Assembly: GCA_014238775.1 (NCBI GenBank)
Contig: JABAAK010000062.1
Span: 1-5,735, forward strand
Direction: 5' to 3'
Length of the DNA: 5,735 nt
Source: Candidatus Paceibacter sp.
Lineage (GTDB): Bacteria > Patescibacteriota > Minisyncoccia > Phycocordibacterales > JABAAK01
Positions 1-5,735 of this stretch are shown piece after piece; position 1 is the stretch's first letter; each line of letters begins with the position of its first letter. Position numbers and translations under genes: made by a program. The notes under the pieces were generated by a model, which was not told the origin of the DNA, made no database searches, and saw only the letters and a program-made list of their open reading frames with translations.

Positions 1-243
1 CATATAATATCTGATTTTGAATCAAAATACAAAAAAACAATAAGTAATGCTATATTCACCGGAGGAGGTAGTACAATGAAAGGACTGATTTCTATGTCCA
101 GGGAATATATACAAACACCAACAGAATTAGCAGATCCTTTTTCCTCATTGAAACACCCAACAGCCATGTCTGCTATATTAAGAGATTCTGGTGCTGAATT
201 TACTGTTGCTATTGGAGTAGCACTTAGACTGTTAGAATATTAA
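1..243 (+). CDS. pilM: PilM, type IV pilus actin-like assembly ATPase (3' end only)
   Basis: The reading frame is open from base 1 and stops with TAA at 241-243, giving the last 80 residues; the start lies outside the window. The fragment carries two hallmarks of the PilM C-terminus. One is the glycine-rich turn FTGGGSTMKGL (residues 19-29 of the fragment), the adenosine-binding motif of the actin/FtsA-like fold. The other is the closing segment VAIGVALRLLEY, where PilM proteins typically have a G-x-A-L-R ending. Between them is a stretch with ADPFSSL, also common in PilM. In known systems PilM is a cytoplasmic ATP-binding ring protein that docks on the N-terminal tail of PilN and links the PilN/PilO complex to the motor ATPases. 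It precedes pilN by 38 bases, as expected for a pilMNO block. Family assignment is firm despite the truncation. Confidence 0.93.
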   Translation, partial: HIISDFESKYKKTISNAIFTGGGSTMKGLISMSREYIQTPTELADPFSSLKHPTAMSAILRDSGAEFTVAIGVALRLLEY

Positions 244-281
244 TAACCAAAACTTGTTTTTAATAGTATAATTAAAGTAAT
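244..281 (+). promoter_or_regulatory. pilM-pilN spacer with a possible -10 box
   Basis: This 38-base spacer is the only real intergenic gap in the window. It contains a perfect TATAAT at 267-272. No good -35 hexamer sits at the right distance: the best-placed hexamer, TAACCA at 244-249, matches TTGACA at 3 of 6 positions. If the box is used, transcription would start near 279, almost at the ATG at 282, giving a near-leaderless pilN message. In DNA this AT-rich a TATAAT is easily found by chance, and the spacer may simply be read through from pilM. Confidence 0.25.
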
Positions 282-1001
282 ATGAAATCAAAATGGTCTT
301 CAAATTTTTTAAAATCTAAATTTCAAGGAGGGTCCGAGAAGGACAATTTGTCTAGTATGGATTTGGGTATAAAAAGAGATAAAACAAAATCTGTATCTGT
401 GTTTTTTGTATTATCTTTAATTATTATGTTTATTTTTATAATTTTGACAGTACTTTCAATTATTACCTCTACTTTTTTTGATAGCCAAATAAAAGAACTC
501 ACAAATGTTTTAAAGCAAAAAGAAAGTATTTTTGAACCACAAGTTATAAGGTCTATAAACAGTTTTTCTAAACAAATTGAGGGTATTAAAAAACTACAAA
601 CACAACAGGTAGATATTTTACCGGCATTAAATACATCTCTATCTCTGGCAACACCGTCTACACAATACACCAAACTTTCTTTAAACAGGACTGATATAGA
701 CTTATACTCCGTAACAGTATCTGCTGTTACATCTTCATTGCCAGGATATTTACAGCAACTTAGAAGTTTTCAAAAGACAACTCTTCTAGAAGAACAATCT
801 GTTTCCTCAGTGCGCATAGGAGAAAATCAAATAGTGTCATTTTTATTACAAGGAAAAATTTCTCCAAGTAAGTTAACAGAAACTAATTTTACTCCGTCTC
901 AAAAAATTATAGATAGTTCAATAAAGATACAAGAATTTCAACAAACAAGAGATAACGTAATAGAAGGTGGTTCAATAAACAATAAGCTAGAAGGAAATTA
1001 A
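282..1001 (+). CDS. pilN: PilN-like type IV pilus alignment protein
   Basis: The 239-residue protein has a charged, presumably cytoplasmic N-terminus (1-38), one strongly hydrophobic membrane segment (about 39-63) and a predicted coiled coil (about 67-110). A domain at about 113-194 has the pattern of the PilN ferredoxin-like fold: a hydrophobic strand, a helix with SLPGYLQQLRSF, then a strand pair ending IVSFLLQGKI. A polar, probably disordered tail (195-239) follows. PilN is a bitopic inner-membrane protein that pairs with PilO and carries PilM on its cytoplasmic tail. The usual N-terminal INLLP motif that PilM grips is not seen. The start is uncertain: the ATG at 282 has no Shine-Dalgarno, whereas M26 (357) lies downstream of purine-rich stretches and would give a more usual short cytoplasmic tail. 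Sequence similarity is weak, so the call rests on topology, size and position between pilM and pilO. Confidence 0.8.
   Translation: MKSKWSSNFLKSKFQGGSEKDNLSSMDLGIKRDKTKSVSVFFVLSLIIMFIFIILTVLSIITSTFFDSQIKELTNVLKQKESIFEPQVIRSINSFSKQIEGIKKLQTQQVDILPALNTSLSLATPSTQYTKLSLNRTDIDLYSVTVSAVTSSLPGYLQQLRSFQKTTLLEEQSVSSVRIGENQIVSFLLQGKISPSKLTETNFTPSQKIIDSSIKIQEFQQTRDNVIEGGSINNKLEGN
325..343 (+). promoter_or_regulatory. Shine-Dalgarno-like stretches inside the annotated pilN 5' end
   Basis: AAGGAGGG at 325-332 and AAGGA at 339-343 lie within the first 21 codons of pilN as annotated. The second is 13 bases before the in-frame ATG at 357 (M26) and 4 bases before an in-frame TTG at 348. The spacing to 357 is longer than ideal. 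A start at 357 would yield 214 residues, with the membrane segment beginning around residue 14. Either the extension is real and these bases merely encode glycine and lysine, or pilN starts here. Confidence 0.3.
991..995 (+). promoter_or_regulatory. Ribosome binding site of pilO
   Basis: AAGGA ends 7 bases before the pilO ATG at 1003 and lies inside the last codons of pilN. It is the only well-placed Shine-Dalgarno at any annotated start in this window, and it supports the pilO start. Confidence 0.6.
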
Positions 1002-1002
1002 T

Positions 1003-1545
1003 ATGGAAAGTTCATCAATTACATCAGCTGCTTTTATAGTAATTTCATCTTTTTTGATGTATTATTTTATCCTTCCTAATACACAAACTTTAAAATTAAA
1101 ATATGAAAGAATCAATAAATTAGATTTATTGATTGAGGATGCAAAAGAAATACAATCAATACGAGATGATTTAAAAGATCAATACAACCAAATAAGTGAA
1201 ACAACATTAAAATATATAAGAGATATATTACCTATGTACACAGACAAAACACTTGCTCAAGGGTTAATTGACTTATCATCAATTGCTTCAAGTAGTGGTT
1301 TAAATAAATCTGATACTTTAATTTCCATCTCTGGAGAACAAGGTGTTGTATCAAATATAGCAGAGGGTGTAAAAGAGTCTGTAGTAACAGTGGTTTCTGA
1401 TGTAAATATAAACACTATATATGAATTTGTACGACAACTAAATAGGTGGAATAGATTAGTTATAATAGACTCTATAGAGATAAATTCATTAAAAGAATCT
1501 TCAAATGTTCGTATGGTTATAAAGATAAAAATGTTATTCACTTAG
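1003..1545 (+). CDS. pilO: PilO-like type IV pilus alignment protein
   Basis: The 180-residue protein begins with a short tail and one membrane segment (about 8-26, ending YYFILP). A long charged helix or coiled coil follows (about 28-72), then an ILP break (75-77). A C-terminal domain (about 84-180) matches the PilO pattern: an amphipathic helix (GLIDLSSIASSSGL, 87-100), a strand, a second helix with YEFVRQLNRWNRLVIIDSIE (140-159), and a final strand (VRMVIKIKML). PilO forms heterodimers with PilN in the inner membrane and helps align and regulate the pilus motor. The start is supported by AAGGA 7 bases upstream. It follows pilN with one base between stop and start and ends in TAG, the only non-TAA stop seen here. 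Length is close to the usual 180-210. Assignment is by architecture and synteny. Confidence 0.85.
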   Translation: MESSSITSAAFIVISSFLMYYFILPNTQTLKLKYERINKLDLLIEDAKEIQSIRDDLKDQYNQISETTLKYIRDILPMYTDKTLAQGLIDLSSIASSSGLNKSDTLISISGEQGVVSNIAEGVKESVVTVVSDVNINTIYEFVRQLNRWNRLVIIDSIEINSLKESSNVRMVIKIKMLFT

Positions 1546-1546
1546 T

Positions 1547-1834
1547 ATGCAAAAAACACATAAATTTAAAAAATCCCAATCATTTATAAAGTTTTTTATA
1601 TTTGTTGCTGCAGTATTTTATGTTGGATCATTTTTTGTCAAAGAAACCAAAGAATTAGAAAACAAAGAAGAATTAAGTAGTTCTTTGTTTTTAGATTTTG
1701 ATGCACTTCTAAGGAATTCAATAATTGATTTGGATTTTGTTAACTCAATAAAACAAGACAGTGGGTCTATTAAATCTATTACAGTACCGGAAGTAACTTC
1801 TGGAAGAAAAAATCCTTTTGTACCAACAACATAA
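1547..1834 (+). CDS. Small PilP-like single-pass membrane protein
   Basis: The 95-residue protein has a basic N-terminus (MQKTHKFKKSQ), one membrane segment (about 12-30), a charged and mostly helical linker, and a C-terminus ending VTSGRKNPFVPTT. The GRxNPF-type ending resembles the G-R-x-x-P-F motif found in PilP-type proteins, where it lies before a beta-sandwich domain that contacts the PilQ secretin. Here the protein stops just after the motif, so that domain is absent. There is no lipobox cysteine (the protein has no cysteine at all), so it would be held by its transmembrane helix instead of a lipid. It sits one base after pilO and two bases before pilB, where pilP belongs. It probably joins the PilN/PilO complex, but this is inferred from position and the tail motif. 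No Shine-Dalgarno is visible, so translation may depend on coupling to pilO. Confidence 0.7.
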   Translation: MQKTHKFKKSQSFIKFFIFVAAVFYVGSFFVKETKELENKEELSSSLFLDFDALLRNSIIDLDFVNSIKQDSGSIKSITVPEVTSGRKNPFVPTT

Positions 1835-1836
1835 TT

Positions 1837-3471
1837 ATGGAGAACAAAGAAAATATAGAATTCAAATTACCAAAAAATTTTAAAATTAAATCTGAATATT
1901 TAAATTTTATAACAAAAGATTCTGCACAGCATTATAAAATTGTTCCTTTGTTTTTTAAAGAAAACAAACTGACTGTCGGCGCAGTTACTCCTGATGACAT
2001 TGATGTAAGAGAAGTTTTGAAATTTATTGGAGTGCATTCAAATATAGATTATGAAATTAAAAGAATTTCACAAGAAAATTTTAATGAATTAATAAAAGAG
2101 TATGAGAATACACAACACATAGTAGATGAAACATTAAAAGATTTTGATCTTGAAGACATAGGAGAACAAACGGATGTTGAAGAAATTGTTGATGTAGAGG
2201 GTGGAACAGGTGCAAGTGAACAAAACAGTACCATTATAAATGTAGTTTCATCTGTTATCAAAAAAGCTACAGAGATTGGTGCTTCTGATATACACATAGA
2301 ACCAAAGCTCGGTAAATCAAGTGTTAGATATAGGATAGATGGTGTGCTTGAGGAAGCCTCCAACTTTCCAAAAAAAGTACATTCTCCTATAATTGCTAGA
2401 ATAAAAATATTAGCAAAACTTAGGTTGGATGAAACCAGAAGACCACAAGATGGTTCTTTTTCTGCAAATATAAAGAATAACAGAGTAGATTTTCGTGTAG
2501 CTACATTACCAACAGCAGAAGGTGAGAAAGTGGTGTTACGTGTTTTGGACAAGTCTGTTGGAATCAAAAGCTTTGATGATTCTGGTTTTTCAAAAGATGA
2601 TGTTAAAAAAATTAAAAAAGCAATGGGATTACCATATGGATTAATTTTAGTAACTGGTCCTACAGGGTCTGGTAAGACTACTACACTTTATTCAATATTA
2701 AGTAATCTTGATAAAACAACACAGAACATAGTTTCTTTGGAAGATCCTGTGGAATACAGGATAGATGGAATATTTCAATCAGAAGTTCGATCTGAGATTG
2801 GATATAATTTTGCTACAGGGCTTCGTAGTATATTACGATGTGATCCGAATATTATACTTGTTGGTGAGATACGAGATGCAGAAACAGCTAGACTTGCAGT
2901 ACAATCTGCATTAACTGGTCACTTGGTTTTCTCTACCATACACACAAATAGTGCGGCAAATACTGTTTCCAGATTAATAGAATTTGGTGTTGATCCTTTT
3001 CTCTTAGCACCTACTGTGAGTTTGATTATAGGACAAAGATTAGTAAGAACACTTTATGAAAATAAAGGTACTCCTATTGAGTTGACTACTTCTATGCAAA
3101 ACCAAATAGAAAAAAAACTTGAAACAGTTTCCGATGAAATTAAAAAAGAAATTTTACCAGCAACACACTTATTTAAGCCTAAGAAGACAGATGATAAACC
3201 AGATGGATTGAAAGGAAGGACAGTTGTTTCTGAGGTTATGCTTGTAACCAACGAGATAAGGTCTTTAATTCTTGATGGTAAAAATGATTTGGAGATTTTA
3301 AAACAAGCACAAAAAGAAGGAATGACAACTATGTATCAGGATGCATTAATAAAAGGGATAAAAGGAATAATTCCGATAGAAGAAGTAAACAAGATAAGTG
3401 TAAATGCAAGTGATGATTTTGCAGAAGATATGTTTACAAAAGATTTAAATCAAGAAGTACAAGAATTATAA
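1837..3471 (+). CDS. pilB: PilB, type IV pilus extension ATPase (GspE/PilB family)
   Basis: The 544-residue secretion ATPase powers pilus assembly by turning PilC from the cytoplasm. Domains in order: a T2SSE_N-like domain (about 10-90, with KIVPLFFKENKLTVGAVTPD at 34-53); an acidic linker (94-130); the N2 domain (GASDIHIEP at 148-156, RYRIDGVL at 164-171, RLDETRRPQDG at 196-206); and the RecA-like motor. In the motor, Walker A is GPTGSGKTTT (274-283, K280), the Asp box is LEDPVEY (301-307), Walker B is IILVGEIRD (339-347, E344), and the His box is GHLVFSTIHTNSA (361-373). All catalytic elements are intact. The usual CxxC...CxxC zinc module after RLVR is missing: residues 401-461 contain no cysteine and instead a lysine-rich loop before GLKGR. 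The RLG-type c-di-GMP motifs of MshE are not seen. The last base of its TAA overlaps the pilT ATG. No Shine-Dalgarno is evident; the ATG lies two bases after the preceding stop. Confidence 0.96.
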   Translation: MENKENIEFKLPKNFKIKSEYLNFITKDSAQHYKIVPLFFKENKLTVGAVTPDDIDVREVLKFIGVHSNIDYEIKRISQENFNELIKEYENTQHIVDETLKDFDLEDIGEQTDVEEIVDVEGGTGASEQNSTIINVVSSVIKKATEIGASDIHIEPKLGKSSVRYRIDGVLEEASNFPKKVHSPIIARIKILAKLRLDETRRPQDGSFSANIKNNRVDFRVATLPTAEGEKVVLRVLDKSVGIKSFDDSGFSKDDVKKIKKAMGLPYGLILVTGPTGSGKTTTLYSILSNLDKTTQNIVSLEDPVEYRIDGIFQSEVRSEIGYNFATGLRSILRCDPNIILVGEIRDAETARLAVQSALTGHLVFSTIHTNSAANTVSRLIEFGVDPFLLAPTVSLIIGQRLVRTLYENKGTPIELTTSMQNQIEKKLETVSDEIKKEILPATHLFKPKKTDDKPDGLKGRTVVSEVMLVTNEIRSLILDGKNDLEILKQAQKEGMTTMYQDALIKGIKGIIPIEEVNKISVNASDDFAEDMFTKDLNQEVQEL

Positions 3472-4541
3472 TGGATTATATAAAAGAATTGTCGGAATTA
3501 ATAGAAAATCTTATTGCAAGAGATGGATCTGATTTACATCTTTCTGTTGGTATGTCACCTGTGGTTCGTATACACAGACATTTATCTGTAGTTGTTGGAA
3601 AACCGGTTTTAACCAAAGAAGACACTGAAGGTTTTGTAAAAGCAATTACAAACCCTGAAGATTTAGAACAAATAAAACAAAAAAAAGAATTGCTTTTTAA
3701 TCACACTCATAAACACGGAAGTGAAAGTTATAGTTTGCGTGTAACTACGTTTGTTGAAAAAGATGGGATTGGAATTGCTATTAGATTAATTCCAAAACTT
3801 AACAAAGGTATTGAAGAATTGAAATTACCTAAAATTTTATCCTCTATAATTGATTTTCCACAAGGTTTATTTTTAATAGTTGGTCCAGCAGGTCACGGTA
3901 AATCTACTACAATGGCTGCTATGATTGAAGAGATTAACCAAAAAAAAACAAAACACATAGTTACAGTAGAAGACCCAATAGAGTTTTTGTTTAAAGACAA
4001 TAAAAGCATCATCACACAGAGGGAAGTTCCTCGCGATGTAAATACTTTTGTGGATGCATTAAATAACGCTCTAAGAGCTGATGTTGATATAATTATGGTT
4101 GGTGAGATGAGAAATACAAACACAATGCAATCTGTTATAACAGCTGCAGAGGTGGGACACCTAGCAATCTCTACAGTACATGCAAACTCTGCATCTCAAA
4201 CTGTACATAGGATTATAGACTCATTCCCACCAGAACACCAAAACCAAGTAAGACAACAATTAGCACAAGCATTAATAGGAGTATTTTCTATTAGATTAAT
4301 AGAAAGAAATAAAGGTGGTCTTATACCAGCGTGTGAACTAATGTTAAATAATACAGCAATTTCAAACTTAATAAGAGAAAACAGAATACAAGCCATTGAT
4401 GGTGTTATACAAACATCAGGAGAGGAAGGTATGATTAGTTTAGATCGGTCGTTAGCAGAACTTGTTCGTTCAGATGAAATATCATTACAAAGTGCACAGA
4501 GATATACTGCAAACATCGCTGATATTACAAGATTGTTATAA
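3471..4541 (+). CDS. pilT: PilT, type IV pilus retraction ATPase
   Basis: The 356-residue protein has the size and layout of PilT: a short N-terminal PAS-like domain with ARDGSDLHLSVG (16-27) and VVRI (31-34), then a RecA-like motor. Walker A is GPAGHGKSTT (138-147, K144), the Asp box is VEDPIEF (166-172), Walker B is IIMVGEMR (207-214, E212), and the His box is GHLAISTVHANSA (229-241). IIDSFPPEHQNQVRQQLA (248-265) is a PilT-family signature. The C-terminal AIRNLIRE motif appears as AISNLIRE (296-303). PilT hexamers drive pilus disassembly through PilC, giving twitching, DNA uptake or attachment under tension. Its presence argues that these pili retract. It starts within the pilB stop (TAATG), so it is probably translated by coupling. 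Divergent points are the A-x-H in Walker A and RNTNT replacing the usual R-D-x-E-T after Walker B. A PilU-like accessory motor is possible, but it is the only PilT homologue here. Confidence 0.94.
   Translation: MDYIKELSELIENLIARDGSDLHLSVGMSPVVRIHRHLSVVVGKPVLTKEDTEGFVKAITNPEDLEQIKQKKELLFNHTHKHGSESYSLRVTTFVEKDGIGIAIRLIPKLNKGIEELKLPKILSSIIDFPQGLFLIVGPAGHGKSTTMAAMIEEINQKKTKHIVTVEDPIEFLFKDNKSIITQREVPRDVNTFVDALNNALRADVDIIMVGEMRNTNTMQSVITAAEVGHLAISTVHANSASQTVHRIIDSFPPEHQNQVRQQLAQALIGVFSIRLIERNKGGLIPACELMLNNTAISNLIRENRIQAIDGVIQTSGEEGMISLDRSLAELVRSDEISLQSAQRYTANIADITRLL
3940..3948 (+). other. A9 homopolymer tract within pilT
   Basis: Nine consecutive A residues span codons 157-160 of pilT, between Walker A and the Asp box, and form the longest homopolymer I found in the window. 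One extra A brings a TAA at 3992-3994 into frame; one fewer A brings a TAG at 3958-3960 into frame. Either slip would truncate PilT before Walker B. Runs of eight A also occur at 3110-3117 (pilB) and 3679-3686 (pilT), so the tract may just reflect base composition. Confidence 0.6.
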
Positions 4542-4547
4542 TTTTAT

Positions 4548-5735
4548 ATGGTTATTTATATATATGAAGGACTAGACAAAGATGGAAAAGAAATCTCTGG
4601 AGAGATGAAGGTTGTGTCTAAAAACAGTTTAATAAATTTGTTACAAAGAAAAGGGATAGTTGTTAGTTCTGTAAAAGAAAAAGAAACAAAAAAATTTAAC
4701 ATAGTTCTTTTTCGTAGAATTAAATCAAAAGAGATGGTTATCTTTTTAAGACAATTGGCAACTTTATTTGAAGCTGATATACCTGTGTTACGTATTTTTG
4801 TTTTGGTTGCAAATCAAACAAAAAATGAATATTTTAAAGAAATTTTAATAGATATCTCTGACCAAATAAAAAATGGTGTTTCACTTTCCCTTGCTTTTTC
4901 AAAATACAGAGACATATTTGGTGATTTCTTTATAAGTATAGTTGAAGTTGGTGAGGTTTCAGGTACTATGTCTAGATCTTTTTTATACTTAGCTGATTAT
5001 AAGGAAAGATCATACGAAATCACAACAAAAGCAAAAAGAGCACTTACTTATCCTATATTCGTTTCGGTTACATTTTTTGTAGTGATGTTTGTGATGTTTG
5101 TGACTGTTATACCTCAACTCTCAGCAATTTTTGCTGATTCTGGTGCAGAAATACCTAAAATAACAGCTGTTATTCTTTCTATAAGTAATTTCTTAGTTGG
5201 AAACGTTTATCTTGTTATAACACTATTTTTTGGAACCGTTGGTTTTTTTGTATGGTATTTGAGGACAGAGGATGGCAAGTACGCTTTGGATAATCTTTTG
5301 TTGACTATGCCATTAATAAGTAATTTGTTTAAAAAATTATATGCTGCTCGTTTCACTGATAACTTATCTATAATGCTTTCGAGTGGTGTTACCATGCTTA
5401 AAGCTTTTGAATCCATTAGTGGTGTTATTGGCAATAGAGTTTTTTCAGATGCACTGTATGAAGTTGCAGAAAAAATAAAAGCAGGTCAATCTCTATCAAA
5501 CGCCCTAAGTGCAGAACCATTAATAGGTAAAGACATATCAGCTTTAGTTAAGACTGGAGAAGAGGCTGGAAAACTAGCAGACATAATGGCTACAATCTCA
5601 AAATTTTATCAACAACAGTTTTCAAATGCAGTAAACACTATGATTGATTTAATACAACCAGCTATAATAGTTATTTTTGCTGGTTCTGTGGGTGTGTTAC
5701 TTGCTTCTGTATTGCTTCCTATATATTCTATAACC
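4548..5735 (+). CDS. pilC: PilC, type IV pilus inner-membrane platform protein (3' end beyond window)
   Basis: The frame from ATG at 4548 stays open to the last base, giving 396 residues, nearly the full family length (about 400); only a few C-terminal residues are probably missing. It starts with a short MVIYIYEGLDKDGKEISGEM region typical of PilC/GspF N-termini. The first T2SSF domain (about 60-190) has FLRQLATLFEADIPVL and EVGEVSGTM and ends in membrane segment 1 (about 168-191). Segment 2 is at about 214-237. The second T2SSF domain (about 265-390) has FTDNLSIMLSSGVTMLKAF and VKTGEEAGKL and ends in segment 3 (about 367-392, closing LLPIYSIT). The duplicated GE-x-x-G-x-(L/M) motifs are diagnostic. 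PilC is the rotor in the inner membrane that PilB and PilT act on to insert or extract pilins. It starts six bases after pilT with no clear Shine-Dalgarno. Confidence 0.95.
   Translation, partial: MVIYIYEGLDKDGKEISGEMKVVSKNSLINLLQRKGIVVSSVKEKETKKFNIVLFRRIKSKEMVIFLRQLATLFEADIPVLRIFVLVANQTKNEYFKEILIDISDQIKNGVSLSLAFSKYRDIFGDFFISIVEVGEVSGTMSRSFLYLADYKERSYEITTKAKRALTYPIFVSVTFFVVMFVMFVTVIPQLSAIFADSGAEIPKITAVILSISNFLVGNVYLVITLFFGTVGFFVWYLRTEDGKYALDNLLLTMPLISNLFKKLYAARFTDNLSIMLSSGVTMLKAFESISGVIGNRVFSDALYEVAEKIKAGQSLSNALSAEPLIGKDISALVKTGEEAGKLADIMATISKFYQQQFSNAVNTMIDLIQPAIIVIFAGSVGVLLASVLLPIYSIT
5082..5099 (+). repeat. Perfect 9-bp tandem duplication in pilC membrane segment 1
   Basis: GTGATGTTT occurs twice in tandem and encodes V-M-F V-M-F (residues 179-184) inside the first transmembrane helix of PilC. 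It keeps the frame. It is probably chance or a tolerated small duplication in a hydrophobic segment. Confidence 0.5.

Noticed and set aside
61..78. GGAGGAGG followed by ATG at 76 in pilM, resembling a ribosome site and start
   Set aside because: These bases encode the conserved GGGSTM loop of PilM, and the ATG is in the same frame in the middle of the fold. The purines come from glycine codons.
249..261. AAAAC-TT-GTTTT inverted repeat after pilM, considered as a terminator
   Set aside because: The stem is only A/T plus one G-C pair, the loop of two bases is too tight to fold, and the following T run is short. It would not form a stable hairpin.
323..673. 116-codon open frame on the minus strand
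   Set aside because: It lies wholly opposite pilN, has no recognisable domain, and its cysteine-rich translation looks like an antisense shadow of AT-rich coding sequence.
2049..2567. 172-codon open frame on the minus strand
   Set aside because: It is antisense to the conserved PilB N2 domain, and its serine-rich composition is what reversed coding sequence gives. No sign of an independent gene.
4419..4433. GGAGAGGAAGG followed by ATG in pilT, considered as an internal start
   Set aside because: It encodes the conserved GEEGM segment of PilT in frame, and a product from here would be only the last 36 residues.
5207..5434. 75-codon open frame on the minus strand
   Set aside because: It is antisense to the second half of pilC, where the plus-strand frame has clear T2SSF motifs. 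No recognisable protein.

Overview
The window is one uninterrupted stretch of a type IV pilus (T4P) inner-membrane assembly operon, all on the + strand: the 3' end of pilM, then pilN, pilO, a small pilP-like gene, pilB, pilT and pilC. pilC is still open at the right edge. I see no tRNA, rRNA, mobile element, CRISPR array or convincing terminator. Apart from the 38 bases between pilM and pilN, almost every base is coding. From pilN on, the junctions are +1, +1, +2, -1 and +6 bases, so these genes are very probably one transcript.

The organism is a strongly AT-rich bacterium (roughly 30% G+C by eye). Three things suggest a Patescibacteria/CPR lineage, but only as inference: the low G+C, the divergent and compact PilN/PilO, and a 95-residue PilP-like protein without the secretin-binding domain. 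The readable stops are TAA five times and TAG once. No ORF contains an in-frame TGA despite many glycines, which argues against the UGA=Gly code of Gracilibacteria/Absconditabacteria. Tryptophan is TGG, so the standard bacterial code fits.

Layout: 1-243 is the PilM C-terminus (actin-like cytoplasmic ring protein). 282-1001 (PilN) and 1003-1545 (PilO) are bitopic membrane proteins with coiled coils and ferredoxin-like domains. 1547-1834 is a single-pass protein ending in a PilP-like GRKNPF motif. 1837-3471 is the extension ATPase PilB, 3471-4541 the retraction ATPase PilT, and 4548-5735 the platform protein PilC. In known T4P systems PilM/N/O(/P) form the alignment complex, and PilC is turned by PilB to add pilin subunits or by PilT to remove them. 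No pilin, prepilin peptidase or secretin gene is in the window.

This is a recognisable machine rather than a new system. The points worth a second look are departures from the textbook form: PilB has lost all four cysteines of its usual zinc module, PilT has altered Walker A, Walker B and AIRNLIRE motifs and an A9 tract in its gene, PilN lacks the INLLP PilM-binding motif and has an uncertain start, and PilP is reduced to an anchor and a tail.
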